In this document: piece by piece, positions 38,873-48,900 of the stretch
How positions within the stretch are numbered: position 1 is the stretch's first letter
How the letters are laid out: every line of letters begins with the position of its first letter
Assembly: GCA_017871115.1 (NCBI GenBank)
Contig: JAFCIZ010000005.1
Span: forward strand, 5,263,501 to 5,327,500
Direction: 5' to 3'
DNA: 64,000 nucleotides
Source: Cunninghamella blakesleeana
Taxonomy: Eukaryota > Mucoromycota > Mucoromycetes > Mucorales > Cunninghamellaceae
Position numbers and translations under genes: made by a program
The notes under the pieces: generated by a model
What the model saw: the letters and a program-made list of their open reading frames with translations, nothing else
Database searches by the model: none
Told to the model about the DNA's origin: nothing

Positions 38873-39557
38873 ATTATTTACTATTATCATTATTATTACT
38901 ATTATTATATATCCAATTTATATATACTTTTTTTATTATTTTTTATTATTCACCTTATATTGGATACCATGTTTTTTATGATTATTATTATAATTTTTAT
39001 GATGATGATGAATATTATAGTATATATATTACATAAGTATATCAATCCTTTTTTATATTTATTTATTTATTTATTTTACACTACAAAGATACCCTCTATC
39101 TATTCAAAAAAAAAAAAAAAAGTAAAAAAAAAAAAAACTAGGTTATAATATTATATATGTATATGTATATATACGTTTACTTGATAAAAATAAAATAAAA
39201 TAAAAATAGAAGTTTTATGATTTTTAAATTTAAATAAAACGATTGCTCTTTTTTTTTTCTCTCTTTCTCTTTATTTTATATTTATTTTAAAAAATAAACT
39301 ATATTATGCTAAAACACCATTATTAATATAAATTATCTTCAACCGACAATATGAATAAAAAATAATATATAATGATTCTATTTTAATTGTCATTGTCACT
39401 GCCAAACAAGCATCCATGATAAATATTAAAAGTTCATTTTTACAATAAGAAAAAATATGATCAAGAAAAAAATATTTTTTATTATCACCTAAAACTAAAA
39501 TAAAATGATAATGACAATGACAATCGCCCTATGAATTTATTCTCTTCACTTTAAACC
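38873..39557. other. 3' spacer of the zinc-finger gene
   Basis: A/T-rich, no gene. A short inverted repeat (ATTGTCATTGTCA near 39385 and TGACAATGACAAT near 39512) could form a long-loop hairpin of about 13 bp. Confidence 0.4.
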
Positions 39558-40084
39558 TTACAAGATGGATTAGAATATTCAAATATTTATAACCAAGTAG
39601 TAACACATTTGTCATCTAGTTTAGAAAATGAATCATTAAAATAAAATACATGCTTTTTTTTTTTTTTTGTATTTTTTTAAAATACATATAGATATATATA
39701 GATATATATTCGCTCTATTCTTTTTTTACACAAAGAAAATAAATTTGATCAATTAGGTTTATTTGCTACACTTGCTAATTTTAATCAAATTATGAATCAA
39801 TCATTTTATTGCTCAGATGTATCCTTTTTTCTCTTTTTTTTTTTTTTTTTTTAAATTGCAATAATACGTTTATATCATGGTCTAGCTCTTTTATTATTAC
39901 TCTATATATTAGTTTATATATTTATTCTACCATACGTAAAGTAATATGAAAATACAGTAACGAAAATTATTGTATTCCTTAAATGGTTATAAAAATGAAT
40001 TACAAAAAAAAAATGGAAAACTGGTTAAAAAATGACATAATCTTCAAAACCGCGCAAAAGAAATTGAAACACATTTAAAAAAAT
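39558..40084 (+). pseudogene. Decayed coiled-coil gene fragment (possibly sorting-nexin/BAR-like)
   Basis: Three short stretches read like real protein but cannot be joined into an ORF. 39558-39641: YSNIYNQVVTHLSSSLENES. 39734-39820: FDQLGLFATLANFNQIMNQS. 39982-40084: NGYKNELQKKNGKLVKK, an in-frame TGA at 40033-40035, then HNLQNRAKEIETHLK. Composition is helical/coiled-coil and unlike the surrounding Phe/Ile/Lys noise. Expansion of A/T tracts and the stop explain loss. The order and length pattern recall the BAR part of a sorting nexin, but that assignment is a guess. Alternatively, exons of a gene with unusual introns. Confidence 0.45.
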
Positions 40085-40234
40085 AAAAAATAAAAAATAA
40101 AAATAATCACCATCATAGTATTTAAGGCGAATTTATTACATATAAAATAAAAAACAAAAACAGTATAGTATATATAGTTATGGTATCACTTTATCTGTTA
40201 TGAAATGATTTTTTTAATAACATACACATGTACA

Positions 40235-41187
40235 TTACTCCCATTGCTTGGCTTTTACTAATTTTACTAAATGTTGATAAACTGGATGTTGTGGTAATCC
40301 AACCTAATAATGATGACCAAAAAAAAGGTATATAGTGATTAATATATATCATAACCATTTTTCCTATAATTATTATTATTTAAAATATATATGTATATTA
40401 TATACAATAACTTACAACATTCCAATAATCACCCTCTACTTTGGAAATAAATAATGCGGCAGGACCCTGAATACCATAAGCACCAGCCTTATCAAAAGGT
40501 TCACCTTGATTAATGTCTATTGTAATTATTATTTAAAAAAAAAAAAAGTACGCTTATATCTAATTAATCACATCATATATATTGCAATATTATATATATA
40601 TATATATATTACATTCTTGGATAGTTTCTTCGTCCAAATTGTCAAAGGTAACCGAAGTAGTTGTCACAAATTTATAATGAAGATCCTCGGCAAGAATATG
40701 AACTGCAGTTAAAGCCAGATGGGTGTCATTACTTAATTGGGATAAGATTCTATAAGCATCTTGGGCATCCTTAGGTTTTTCCAAAACTTGATCTCTATGT
40801 ACAACAATGGTATCCGCAGCAATCACAACATCGGCTTTAGGTAAAGAATCATCCGTTTGACAACGTTCCCAAACTTCTTTGGCTTTCATCCAAGCTGTAT
40901 CTTCAACATAGGCTGATTTGGTTTCATATTTAGAAGGATCATTTTCGTCAGGCTTTAGTGTTGGTACTATTTTAAAATCTTTTAAACCCTAATTTAAAAA
41001 AATCATGGATAAATTAGCCCTATTGTATTTTATTTTATTTTATTATAGAAATAAAATATGGCTTTTATTGAATTTTTTTATATATACATACCATCGAAGT
41101 TAATATTTCACGTCTTCTGGGAGAAGCGGAGGCTAATACTACAGTCTTTTTTTCAAGAGCTTTCCATACTGGTAAATTAAGAGGCAT
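40235..41187 (-). CDS. Maf/HAM1-like nucleoside triphosphate pyrophosphatase
   Basis: Four exons (41092-41187, 40613-40988, 40416-40516, 40235-40303) give 213 aa, the usual Maf length. Seen: N-terminal [14 protein letters not shown] (Maf signature), [27 protein letters not shown], and the C-terminal [36 protein letters not shown]. Maf proteins hydrolyse dTTP/UTP and modified pyrimidine nucleotides to monophosphates, serving as house-cleaning enzymes (known family). Divergent from the NDUFA1 gene with a 269-bp promoter between them. Confidence 0.94.
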
Positions 41188-41456
41188 TTTGTTTTTTAAA
41201 AAAATATTTTACACGTTAAAAAAAAAAAAAGAAAAGTGAAAGAGAGTGGAAAAATTGATCAAAAATTTAAAATCCATTTTAAAAAAATATTCAGAGAACG
41301 TCACCCAGGTTTTTTTTAAGCAGCGATCATAAATTTTGTTTTTTTTTTCAGTTTAATTTTTTCTTTTCTCGTTTGAATTTATTTATTTATTCCTTTTTGA
41401 CCTCCCCATTCTTTCTTTTTCTTTCTTACACTTTTTTTTAATCTTCACAAATCAAC

Positions 41457-42263
41457 ATGGTACGAATCGACATATATAGAGCAAAAAACAATAATAATAA
41501 TAATAATACACCATTCAATATATATATATTTATATATATAGAGATGAAAGTATTGTTTTTAATAATTAGTTATATTTTTATTTATTTATTAATTTAGCCT
41601 GTTCCTTTTGAAGCTCTTCTTCCTTTTGGTATTATTACTGGTTTCTTCACCGTTACAGCTGCTGGTTTAAGAGCTGTTAAATATATTGCTAATGACAACA
41701 AGGTAATCTAAGGAAAAAGAATAAGAAGTGGAAGAAAAAAGCAAATAGAATCATAATATTTTTGATAGATATAATTTGACTAACTGGGAATATCACTTTT
41801 ATGTTATAATATATGTATATATATATATAGCCTCATAGATACGGTCTTCAAAACTGGGATTATCAAATGATGGAACGTGATAGACGTTTAACTGGTTCCG
41901 TTAGAGGTCAATCGGTAAAGACATTATATTTTTTTTATTTATTTATTTATGAATAATTTTATCTATCAACAGAAAAAAAAAAAAATGGATACAAACTTTA
42001 TTTTGGATTAATTTTTATTCACTATTTTTTTTTATAAACTTATGCTTATTTTAATGAACATTTAATATATATTTACAGTCTAATCCTATAGCACCACCAG
42101 CATTTGCCACAAACAGGTAAAATATGTTTAAAAAAAGAATGAAAATGAGAGAAAAAAAAGGTATGTATATTTATATATTAATATAAACAATTCTTTTTTT
42201 TTTTTAATTTTAATAATAATTAGTGTATGGTATTTGGAAACACCAAGAGATAAAGGACAATAA
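41457..42263 (+). CDS. NDUFA1: NADH:ubiquinone oxidoreductase (complex I) subunit NDUFA1/MWFE
   Basis: Small one-helix accessory subunit of mitochondrial complex I, 89 aa from five exons: 41457-41459 (only the ATG), 41598-41702, 41831-41914, 42079-42116 and 42224-42263. The protein starts MPVPFEALLPFGIITGFFTV (membrane helix), then NWDYQMMERDRRLTGSVRGQ, the family's conserved MERDRR motif, and VWYLETPRDKG. The sequence matches fungal NDUFA1 forms. The start codon being an exon of its own is supported by a GTACGA donor directly after ATG and an AATTTAG acceptor before CCT. Confidence 0.9.
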
Positions 42264-42811
42264 ATCTTTTTTTTTTTTCTTCCTCGATTGAAGTAACAAT
42301 ATAATCATTAAGAATTAAAATACAACAAACACTCACACCTACACCTACACATCAAATTTTATTTATTTTATTAAAAATCTTCTTTTTATCACGCTATATT
42401 TCCTATGTTTTTTTCTTTTTTAATTTTACTTTACATCATCCATCATTTACTTTGTTCCTTTTTTTTGAAAGAAAGAAAAAAAAAAGTAACTTGTAGTTTT
42501 AGGAATGAATTAGAATATCTCAACAATAAAAAGAAAAAGAAAATAAAGGATAATAATTAATGAAATTAAAAAGTGAAAAAAAAATTACTAATTTTTTGTA
42601 GATCAACTAAATGTTTAACAATATAAAATAAAGATGATGAAGAAAATTGTGTCGATAGTGATAAATAATATGAAAAAAAAACAATTAAAATATATCTTTT
42701 TAACTTTAAATAAGATAAAATGCTAATATCAAAGCATTTATTTATTAAAAAAAATTGTCGTCGTGCGTACTTTTCTCAAATAGTACAGAGCGAAAACATA
42801 TACATCAAGAA
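42264..42811. other. Spacer between NDUFA1 and tRNA-Ile
   Basis: 3' UTR of NDUFA1 and A/T-rich sequence leading into the tRNA gene; no coding signal. Confidence 0.4.
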
Positions 42812-42885
42812 GCTCGCTTAGCTCAGTTGGTTAGAGCGTGGTGCTAATAACGCCAAGGTCGGCGGTTCGACCCCGCCAGTGAGCA
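42812..42885 (+). tRNA. tRNA-Ile (anticodon AAU)
   Basis: A 74-nt cloverleaf: acceptor stem GCTCGCT with AGTGAGC (one G-T pair), D arm with TAGCTCAGTTGGTTAGAGC (A box), anticodon stem TGGTG/CGCCA around loop CTAATAA, so anticodon AAT, and T arm GGCGG-TTCGACC-CCGCC (B box GGTTCGACCCC). Discriminator A; no intron; a TTTCTTTTTTT terminator follows immediately. The gene is about 100 bp from the nested LTR elements, and its 3' end is the primer complement used by them. Confidence 0.95.
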
Positions 42886-42987
42886 TTTCTTTTTTTACTT
42901 TTCCCATATTTTAAAAAAGTACCACAAGTTGGTCTTTAATTTTATATTATTCATAGTAAATTTATTTTTTTGTTTTTTCTGATGTTG

Positions 42988-43711
42988 TGTTGTGTAAATT
43001 TTGGGTTGTTTGAAAAGTAGAATTTCCTTTTATAGTTTTGGAAAGTAGATAGTTTTGTAGTTTAGTTTAGTCGTCAGTGAGCACCAGTATCTTGTTTTAT
43101 AAGTAGATACAACTTAGTTTAGATTGATAGTTTAAAATAAAAATAAAATAATAAAATAAAATAAAATAAATTATATAATTGGATAAAGATCAACAATTAT
43201 ATAGACAAAATAATAAAATTAAAATAAAATAAATATAATATCGGATAAAGATCAACGATTATTATAATAATATAATATAAAATAATATTGGATAGTAATC
43301 AACAATATTAATATAAAGTAAATATAATCTTTAGCTAAAAAGATGAGTTAAGAGAATTTAATATATATAAATCTTTATTTCAAATTAACTGAATATTAAC
43401 TTCGTATTAACTGATTTTTTCAAATAAAATAAAATTTCGCTCCTTTATATATAAAAATGATCTGAATTCAAACCCAGATTGGTAGGTAAGTTATAAAGAC
43501 CATTATAACAAGGAGGAGTATAAATTGATAAAGTTATAAAAGATAAAATAAATAAATATATATAAAATTATGAAATACTATTGGATAAAATATAAAGTTA
43601 ATATATATATATATGCATATATTTATATATGCAAAAACACTTGTTTAAAAATATATTTAAAAATTATTTTTAGGATTATTTAGGTATGATAAGTTCAACC
43701 ATACCATAACA
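42988..43711 (-). repeat. 3' LTR of the full-length element
   Basis: 724 bp, in element orientation starting TGTTATGG and ending ACACAACA (TG...CA ends, 4-bp terminal inverted repeat TGTT/AACA). Contains three successive hairpins at about 43172-43203, 43234-43266 and 43283-43310 and a tRNA-Ile-like 12-mer at 43075-43086. ORF4 ends 55 bp inside it. Confidence 0.93.
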
Positions 43712-44205
43712 TCCCTCCACCACGATTTAGATGACGCCGCATCTTTTTCATGCGTCCAGGTATCTAAATTTATTATCCTTTTGATCATAACCTGGTCGAG
43801 TTCATCATAAGAACCACTTTTAAATAGCTTCTTCAGTGTTTCTCTTCTTGCCCTAACATACTTATGGTAGCCTATTTTGTTTGGGTGAGCGCAACTTTGA
43901 TGTATGTATTCCAAGGTTTGTGGAATAATAAAATTATCTACCAAATTTTCCTTTTCCCATCTTGCTTTTAATTCAGTAACCAAAATATCGAGTAGATTTT
44001 TATAGTTTTCCTGAATTTGAAACTTGATCCATTCACTAGTAGATATATCCGTGTTTAACCAATATAGAAGTTCAGGAGTTAAAAAATTTAAGTCAATAGG
44101 TTCGGTTATAGGTACCAATTCATCGAGTATGTTGTCAACTTCATGGGAATCAACAAGATCTTCTTGAGAGAGTAGTTTGTTTGTTTGGTTATCTTGTGGA
44201 GTCAT
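43657..44205 (-). CDS. Retrotransposon ORF4, unknown function, 182 aa
   Basis: ORF between integrase and the 3' LTR, starting at ATG 44203-44205 and ending TAA at 43657, so its last 18 codons lie in the LTR and the polypurine tract is inside it (SKSWWRDVM region). An acidic N-terminus (LLSQEDLVDSHEVDNILDEL) is followed by aromatic/charged helical sequence (LLYWLNTDISTSEWIKFQIQ, HKYVRARRETLKKLFKSGS, TWTHEKDAASSKSWW). No signal peptide, membrane helix or glycosylation cluster, so not an env-like protein. I recognise no family. Codon use and length argue for a real gene of the element. Confidence 0.7.
   Translation of the reverse strand: MTPQDNQTNKLLSQEDLVDSHEVDNILDELVPITEPIDLNFLTPELLYWLNTDISTSEWIKFQIQENYKNLLDILVTELKARWEKENLVDNFIIPQTLEYIHQSCAHPNKIGYHKYVRARRETLKKLFKSGSYDELDQVMIKRIINLDTWTHEKDAASSKSWWRDVMVWLNLSYLNNPKNNF
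43712..43723 (-). other. Polypurine tract (plus-strand primer)
   Basis: In element orientation GTGGTGGAGGGA directly abuts the TGTTATGG start of the 3' LTR, the expected place for the plus-strand DNA primer. Confidence 0.7.
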
Positions 44206-44376
44206 CTTTAATATCGTTAATATTATTATTTTTTTTTTTTTTGAATAAAGAAAAATTATAATATAATTTTTCCTTATTTATAGTTTTTTTTTTTTTTCGG
44301 AATTTTAAATATATATATAAAGTTTTTCTTTTTTTTTTTTTAAATTTTCTTTTTCCCATAAATTTTTTTTTTTTTT
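44206..44376 (-). other. A-rich leader before ORF4
   Basis: 171 nt between integrase stop and ORF4 start with four A runs of 12-16 nt on the element strand, a TATTAAC sequence and AAAG directly before the ATG. Could act as an internal leader or as intron 3' end; neither is shown. Confidence 0.4.
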
Positions 44377-45690
44377 TTATACGATTGTCTTTTTAGCAAA
44401 GTCAATCCAAAATACGTCAGGCATCTGCAACAACTTCAATTTATTGCCGTGTATTCTTCTTAGTTTGGTATTGGTCACGTTGAATTCTTTTATCAGATAA
44501 GTACCTTTACCTAAACTTTGATGAACAATATATTTGCCTTTCCAGTTATCTGATATTTTGCCACCCCAAGAGTTTGATTTTCTTCCAATATACATCATAA
44601 CAATATCACCAATCCTAAAAGGCGGTTTCCATTCCTTCTTTTCATTATTAATCTTCTTGTCAATGGCCTTCTTTTGATTCTTTTGGGATTTCTTTATAAA
44701 TTCTGCAGCGTCTTCTCTTATCTGTTTTAGTGACAATAATTCTTTTGCAGCGCGTACGTGTAACTGATATTGGAATCTTGCAGAATTTACTTCTATTGGT
44801 ATATCCATAAATAAATCATAAGGTGTCTTTGCTTCATGCCCGTAAGTTAAATAAAAAGGAGAATAATTTGTTGATTTTTGTTTGATAGTACGATAGGCAA
44901 ATAGAACGGATGGTAAATATTGATCCCATACTTGTTTTTCTTTATTGTTTAACTTTTTTAGAATAGCGCCTAAAGTGGAATTAAACTTTTCTATCAACCC
45001 GTTTGCTTGCGAATTCCCAACACTTATAGTTTTATGGTGGATATTGTATTGGAAACAGACTTTTTTTATTAATTCACCTATAAATGGCTTTCCATTATCT
45101 GTAATTATTATGTGTGGCGCACCGTGTCGACAAATAATATCTTCATAAATAAACAATGCTATTTCGGCTGCAGTTTGGAATTTTAATGCACGAGCTTCAA
45201 CCCATTTCGTTAGATAATCAATACCTGCAACTATATATCTATATCCATTTTTAGATGTAGAAATATGTTTGACATCTAATGCCCATTGGAAGAAAGGTTT
45301 GGATGTTGTTGGAATAGGGTGTAATAATTCGTTATGTTTAGCAGGACCTGTAGTTTGACATCTACTGCATTTCTTGACGTAATTCTGTACATCTTTTGTC
45401 ATATTTTCCCAATAATAATGATTTGCAAGTTTGAATAATGTGTTGTGGTAACCCATATGTCCTCCTAATGGATGTTGATGATGCATGTATAATGCTTCTG
45501 ACACTTGATCTTTATTCAAAACTTTTCTTATCGTCTGCAGGTTAATATTATATCGGTACAATTCGTTGTTGTGTATGATAAATTTGTGGGAATGTTTTTG
45601 TAAATAATTTTTTTCTTTATCGGTGATGTTGTCAGGTAATTTTAATGTTGATAAATAATTTTTTATTAAATCAATTTTGTTTTGTTCCAT
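44377..45690 (-). CDS. Retrotransposon integrase as a separate ORF, 437 aa
   Basis: Starts at ATG 45688-45690 in a frame different from the RT ORF. N-terminal zinc-binding HHCC module (HPLGGHMGYH, later KKCSRCQ), core with the D,D,E triad in WALDVKHIS, IITDNGKPF and ANGLIEKFNSTL, then a C-terminal GPY/F-like module (NWKGKYIVHQSLGKGTYLI). The DNG is followed by KPF where TEF or SEF is usual. No chromodomain. In most Ty3/gypsy elements integrase is part of one Pol polyprotein; here a stop, a 245-nt spacer and a frame change separate it from RNase H. Confidence 0.92.
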   Translation of the reverse strand: MEQNKIDLIKNYLSTLKLPDNITDKEKNYLQKHSHKFIIHNNELYRYNINLQTIRKVLNKDQVSEALYMHHQHPLGGHMGYHNTLFKLANHYYWENMTKDVQNYVKKCSRCQTTGPAKHNELLHPIPTTSKPFFQWALDVKHISTSKNGYRYIVAGIDYLTKWVEARALKFQTAAEIALFIYEDIICRHGAPHIIITDNGKPFIGELIKKVCFQYNIHHKTISVGNSQANGLIEKFNSTLGAILKKLNNKEKQVWDQYLPSVLFAYRTIKQKSTNYSPFYLTYGHEAKTPYDLFMDIPIEVNSARFQYQLHVRAAKELLSLKQIREDAAEFIKKSQKNQKKAIDKKINNEKKEWKPPFRIGDIVMMYIGRKSNSWGGKISDNWKGKYIVHQSLGKGTYLIKEFNVTNTKLRRIHGNKLKLLQMPDVFWIDFAKKTIV

Positions 45691-45935
45691 TTTTACTGAT
45701 ATTTGTTGTAAATTTCTTGTATTTAGATTCTTGAATATATTGTTGAATAATATTTTAGTAATACTGATAAATAGTGTTGATCGATTATAAGTGTAGGTAT
45801 GCAGCTTTTTACGACTTCAGCAAAACTTGGTCGAGTAGTAAGTAATTGAATTTTTTTTTTTTGTTTTTGTTTGTTTTTGTTTTTTGTTTTTTTTTTTTTT
45901 ATATATATGTATTTATATTTATGCATTTTGTTATT
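45691..45935 (-). other. Spacer between RNase H and integrase ORFs
   Basis: After the Pol TAA (45936-45938) the Pol frame stays open for about 70 codons, first a Lys/Asn run from an A-rich tract (45848-45900), then RPSFAEVVKSCIPTLIIDQH, ending at 45723. The integrase frame is -1 to it and is open for at least 20 codons before its ATG. A CAG seven bases before the ATG could serve as a splice acceptor. No GT donor is visible that would remove the Pol stop. Confidence 0.6.
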
Positions 45936-48900
45936 TTAGTAGCCTAGCCTTGAAAGAAAATCAGCAGCTTCTTGTTTTCTTCCAGCTCTATATTTGATTT
46001 CAAATTCATAATCGGCTAAATATGTGATCCATCTTGCAACAATTCCAGTAACTTTTGGTGATTCAATTAACCATCTTAACGGCGAATGATCAGATATAAC
46101 AGTAAACTTCTTTCCCAATAAATACGGTCTGAATATTTGTAAACTCCATACCAAAGCAAGACATTCTAATTTAGTAGCACCATAGTTTAATTCACTATTC
46201 TTCAATCCTCTACTGGCAAATATTATAGGATGTTCACGACCATCATCATCTAGTTGTGTTAATATAGAACCTAGTCCTAGTTGTGAAGCATCGCATACAA
46301 CAATGAATGGTTTATCAAAATCAGGTCTTCTTAATATTGGAGCATTGATTAGATTTTCCTTTAATTTTTCAAAAGCTTTTGTTGTATCTTCTGTCCATGG
46401 TATTCTCTTTTTGGTTTTTGTTTGCTCATGTAATGGCCTAGCAGTAGCAGCAAATCCTTTTACAAATCTTCTGTAATATGAAGCTAAACCTAAGAAGCCT
46501 CTAACTTGTTTAATTGTTTTTGGTATTGGATAATCTTTAACCTTTGCAATTTTATCTGGATCAGTCTTGATTCCTTCAGCAGTTATTATGTATCCTAAAA
46601 ATTTTAATTCATCTTTAAAGAATATACACTTTTCAATATTAAACACCAATCCACCTCTTCTAGTGTATTCGAATAATCTTTCCAAGTCAATTAGGTGTTG
46701 ATCCAAGTTTTTAGAATGTACATTAAGATCATCAATAAATGCAACTAGATTACTATGCAGCAAATCTTTATAACAGATATCAATTAATCTTTGGAAAGTG
46801 GCAGGACTATTCACCAATCCCATTGGCAGCATTTCATATTGATAAGTACCAAATTTAGTTGTAAAGCCAGTTAATTCTTTACTTGATTCTTTTAATGGAA
46901 CTTGATGGAAACCAGATCTTAAATCCAAAGCAGAAAATATTTTTGATTTTCCAAGTTCGTCAATTAAATCATCAATACGTGGTAGCGGATATGAATCAAC
47001 TTTTGTATGTGTATTCAGTTTACGATAGTCAACTACCATACGATATTCACCATTCTTCTTTTTGACTAAGATAATTGGTGCAGTAAAAGGAGAATTTGAA
47101 GGTTTTATAATTCCCAATTCACAAAGACGGTCTAATTCATTCTTCAAATATTCTTGTTCACTTGGTCCCAATCTATATGGTCTGTGTCTGATAGGTAATG
47201 TATTTTCTTTTAATATTATTTCGTGTTCTATTAATGTAGTTTTTCCCATTTTATCATTATTCCAATCAAAGATATCTTGATAATGGTGTATTAATTTATA
47301 AAATTTCTTTTTATATTCTTCAGGTATATCACCCATTTGGATTTTTCCTTTTATATTAGGATCAAGTATAATTTCTTCAGTATCATCTTCCAGCAGCGAA
47401 GGTGGTAAATCTCTATAGTGGTCTTCAAAATCATAACCAGTATATTCGACATATGGATCCTTTTGTATTGGAAATTGTTTCCTATTTATGAATTCACCTA
47501 GTATGTTGTTTGGCGGTATTTCCATCATGTCTTCAGTTTTATTTATAATTTCCAAGATTACATCAAAGTCTTCGTGCTTGTCCAAAAATTCGTCAAGACG
47601 TTTAAAATATGGAACAATTATATTTTCATCAATAGCATAATTGATTTGACAAATATGATAAGGTGGTATTGATAAACCAGTACTTCCACTTAATATCATC
47701 ATAGTACCTTCATCTTTATTTGGACGTGTTTGGATTACTGGACTTTTTTCATGATCATCCATTAGATAAAAGTCTTCATCATCTTGTACAGCATCTTCTT
47801 CATTACTATCAGTAGATTCTTCGTCATCAATCGAATCTTCATCATTAGAATCAGTATCATCTTCAGATTCACTAGTATTTGATAGATTATCAGCTACTTC
47901 TTCACCTTGTGGCTGTTCCAATTCATATTTAACATTTGTAACACGTTGATATGTATATGGACGTTCATTTGTTTTTATATATGTAATTGGAATTTCTTGT
48001 GTACGACGTTTATAAGTCACCTTTAAAGTACCTATTTTAAAGTTAATTACTGCTTGTGCATGATCCAACCAACTAGTACCTAACACTATATGTTGTGGAC
48101 ACTTTGGTAATACTTCAACATCAATTGGTATAGTTAATCCTTCACCAACAGTAATAGGAACATCATGAATTACACCTAGTGCAGGTTGTTTAGTACCATT
48201 TCCCATTACAAAAATACTTGTAGATGGTGCATCAATTTCTAGATCTAATGATTTCATCATTGCCCTGGACATACAAGCTCTTGCAGCTCCACAATCAATT
48301 AATCCAGTAACTTTTACATCATTCACCATTATATCGGCATATGCAGCAGTAGTTACAACATCACTATTATCAATAGAATTTAGCTGTACATCTTTTTCCT
48401 TACCTTTATCAACTGGTCTTTTTATTCTTGATTGTCTACAAGCTGTAATCAATTCTCTTCTTAATGGAGCGGATATAGTTATAAGATCTCCAACATTAAT
48501 ATTAGCTTTTTGATGTAATATATCTTCAGAAATATTATAATTTATTGGTAATGGTTGTGATTTCCTTTTTGGTGTCTTCTTCTTTTTATCAACAGGTGGT
48601 TCTTGAATGGATACTTTTTTCCTTTTGTCATTTATTACTTGTACTTCTTCCATCATATCATTATTATTTGATTTAGAAGGTTCAGTTACATCTTGATTTG
48701 AATGCTGTGAAAATACGTTTTGGAAAAATGGATTATTTTGTGGTGGAACATGTGTATGATCACGAATATCTTGTTGTACTTGTTGTGGAATAGATTTTGT
48801 AGCAGCTGCTGATGTACTTGGTTTTTCTATAGTCTTCCTTGTACGTGGTTTTCTTATTGCTTTTTCAACAACTGGTGGTTTTGGATTTGCAGCAACATTA

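Noticed and set aside
43657..44205. ORF4 as an envelope gene
   Set aside because: No signal peptide, membrane anchor or glycosylation cluster; size and position alone are not enough.
45691..45990. An intron joining RNase H to integrase
   Set aside because: No GT (or GC) donor is visible before the Pol TAA that would remove the stop and restore the frame; kept as an open question about expression instead.
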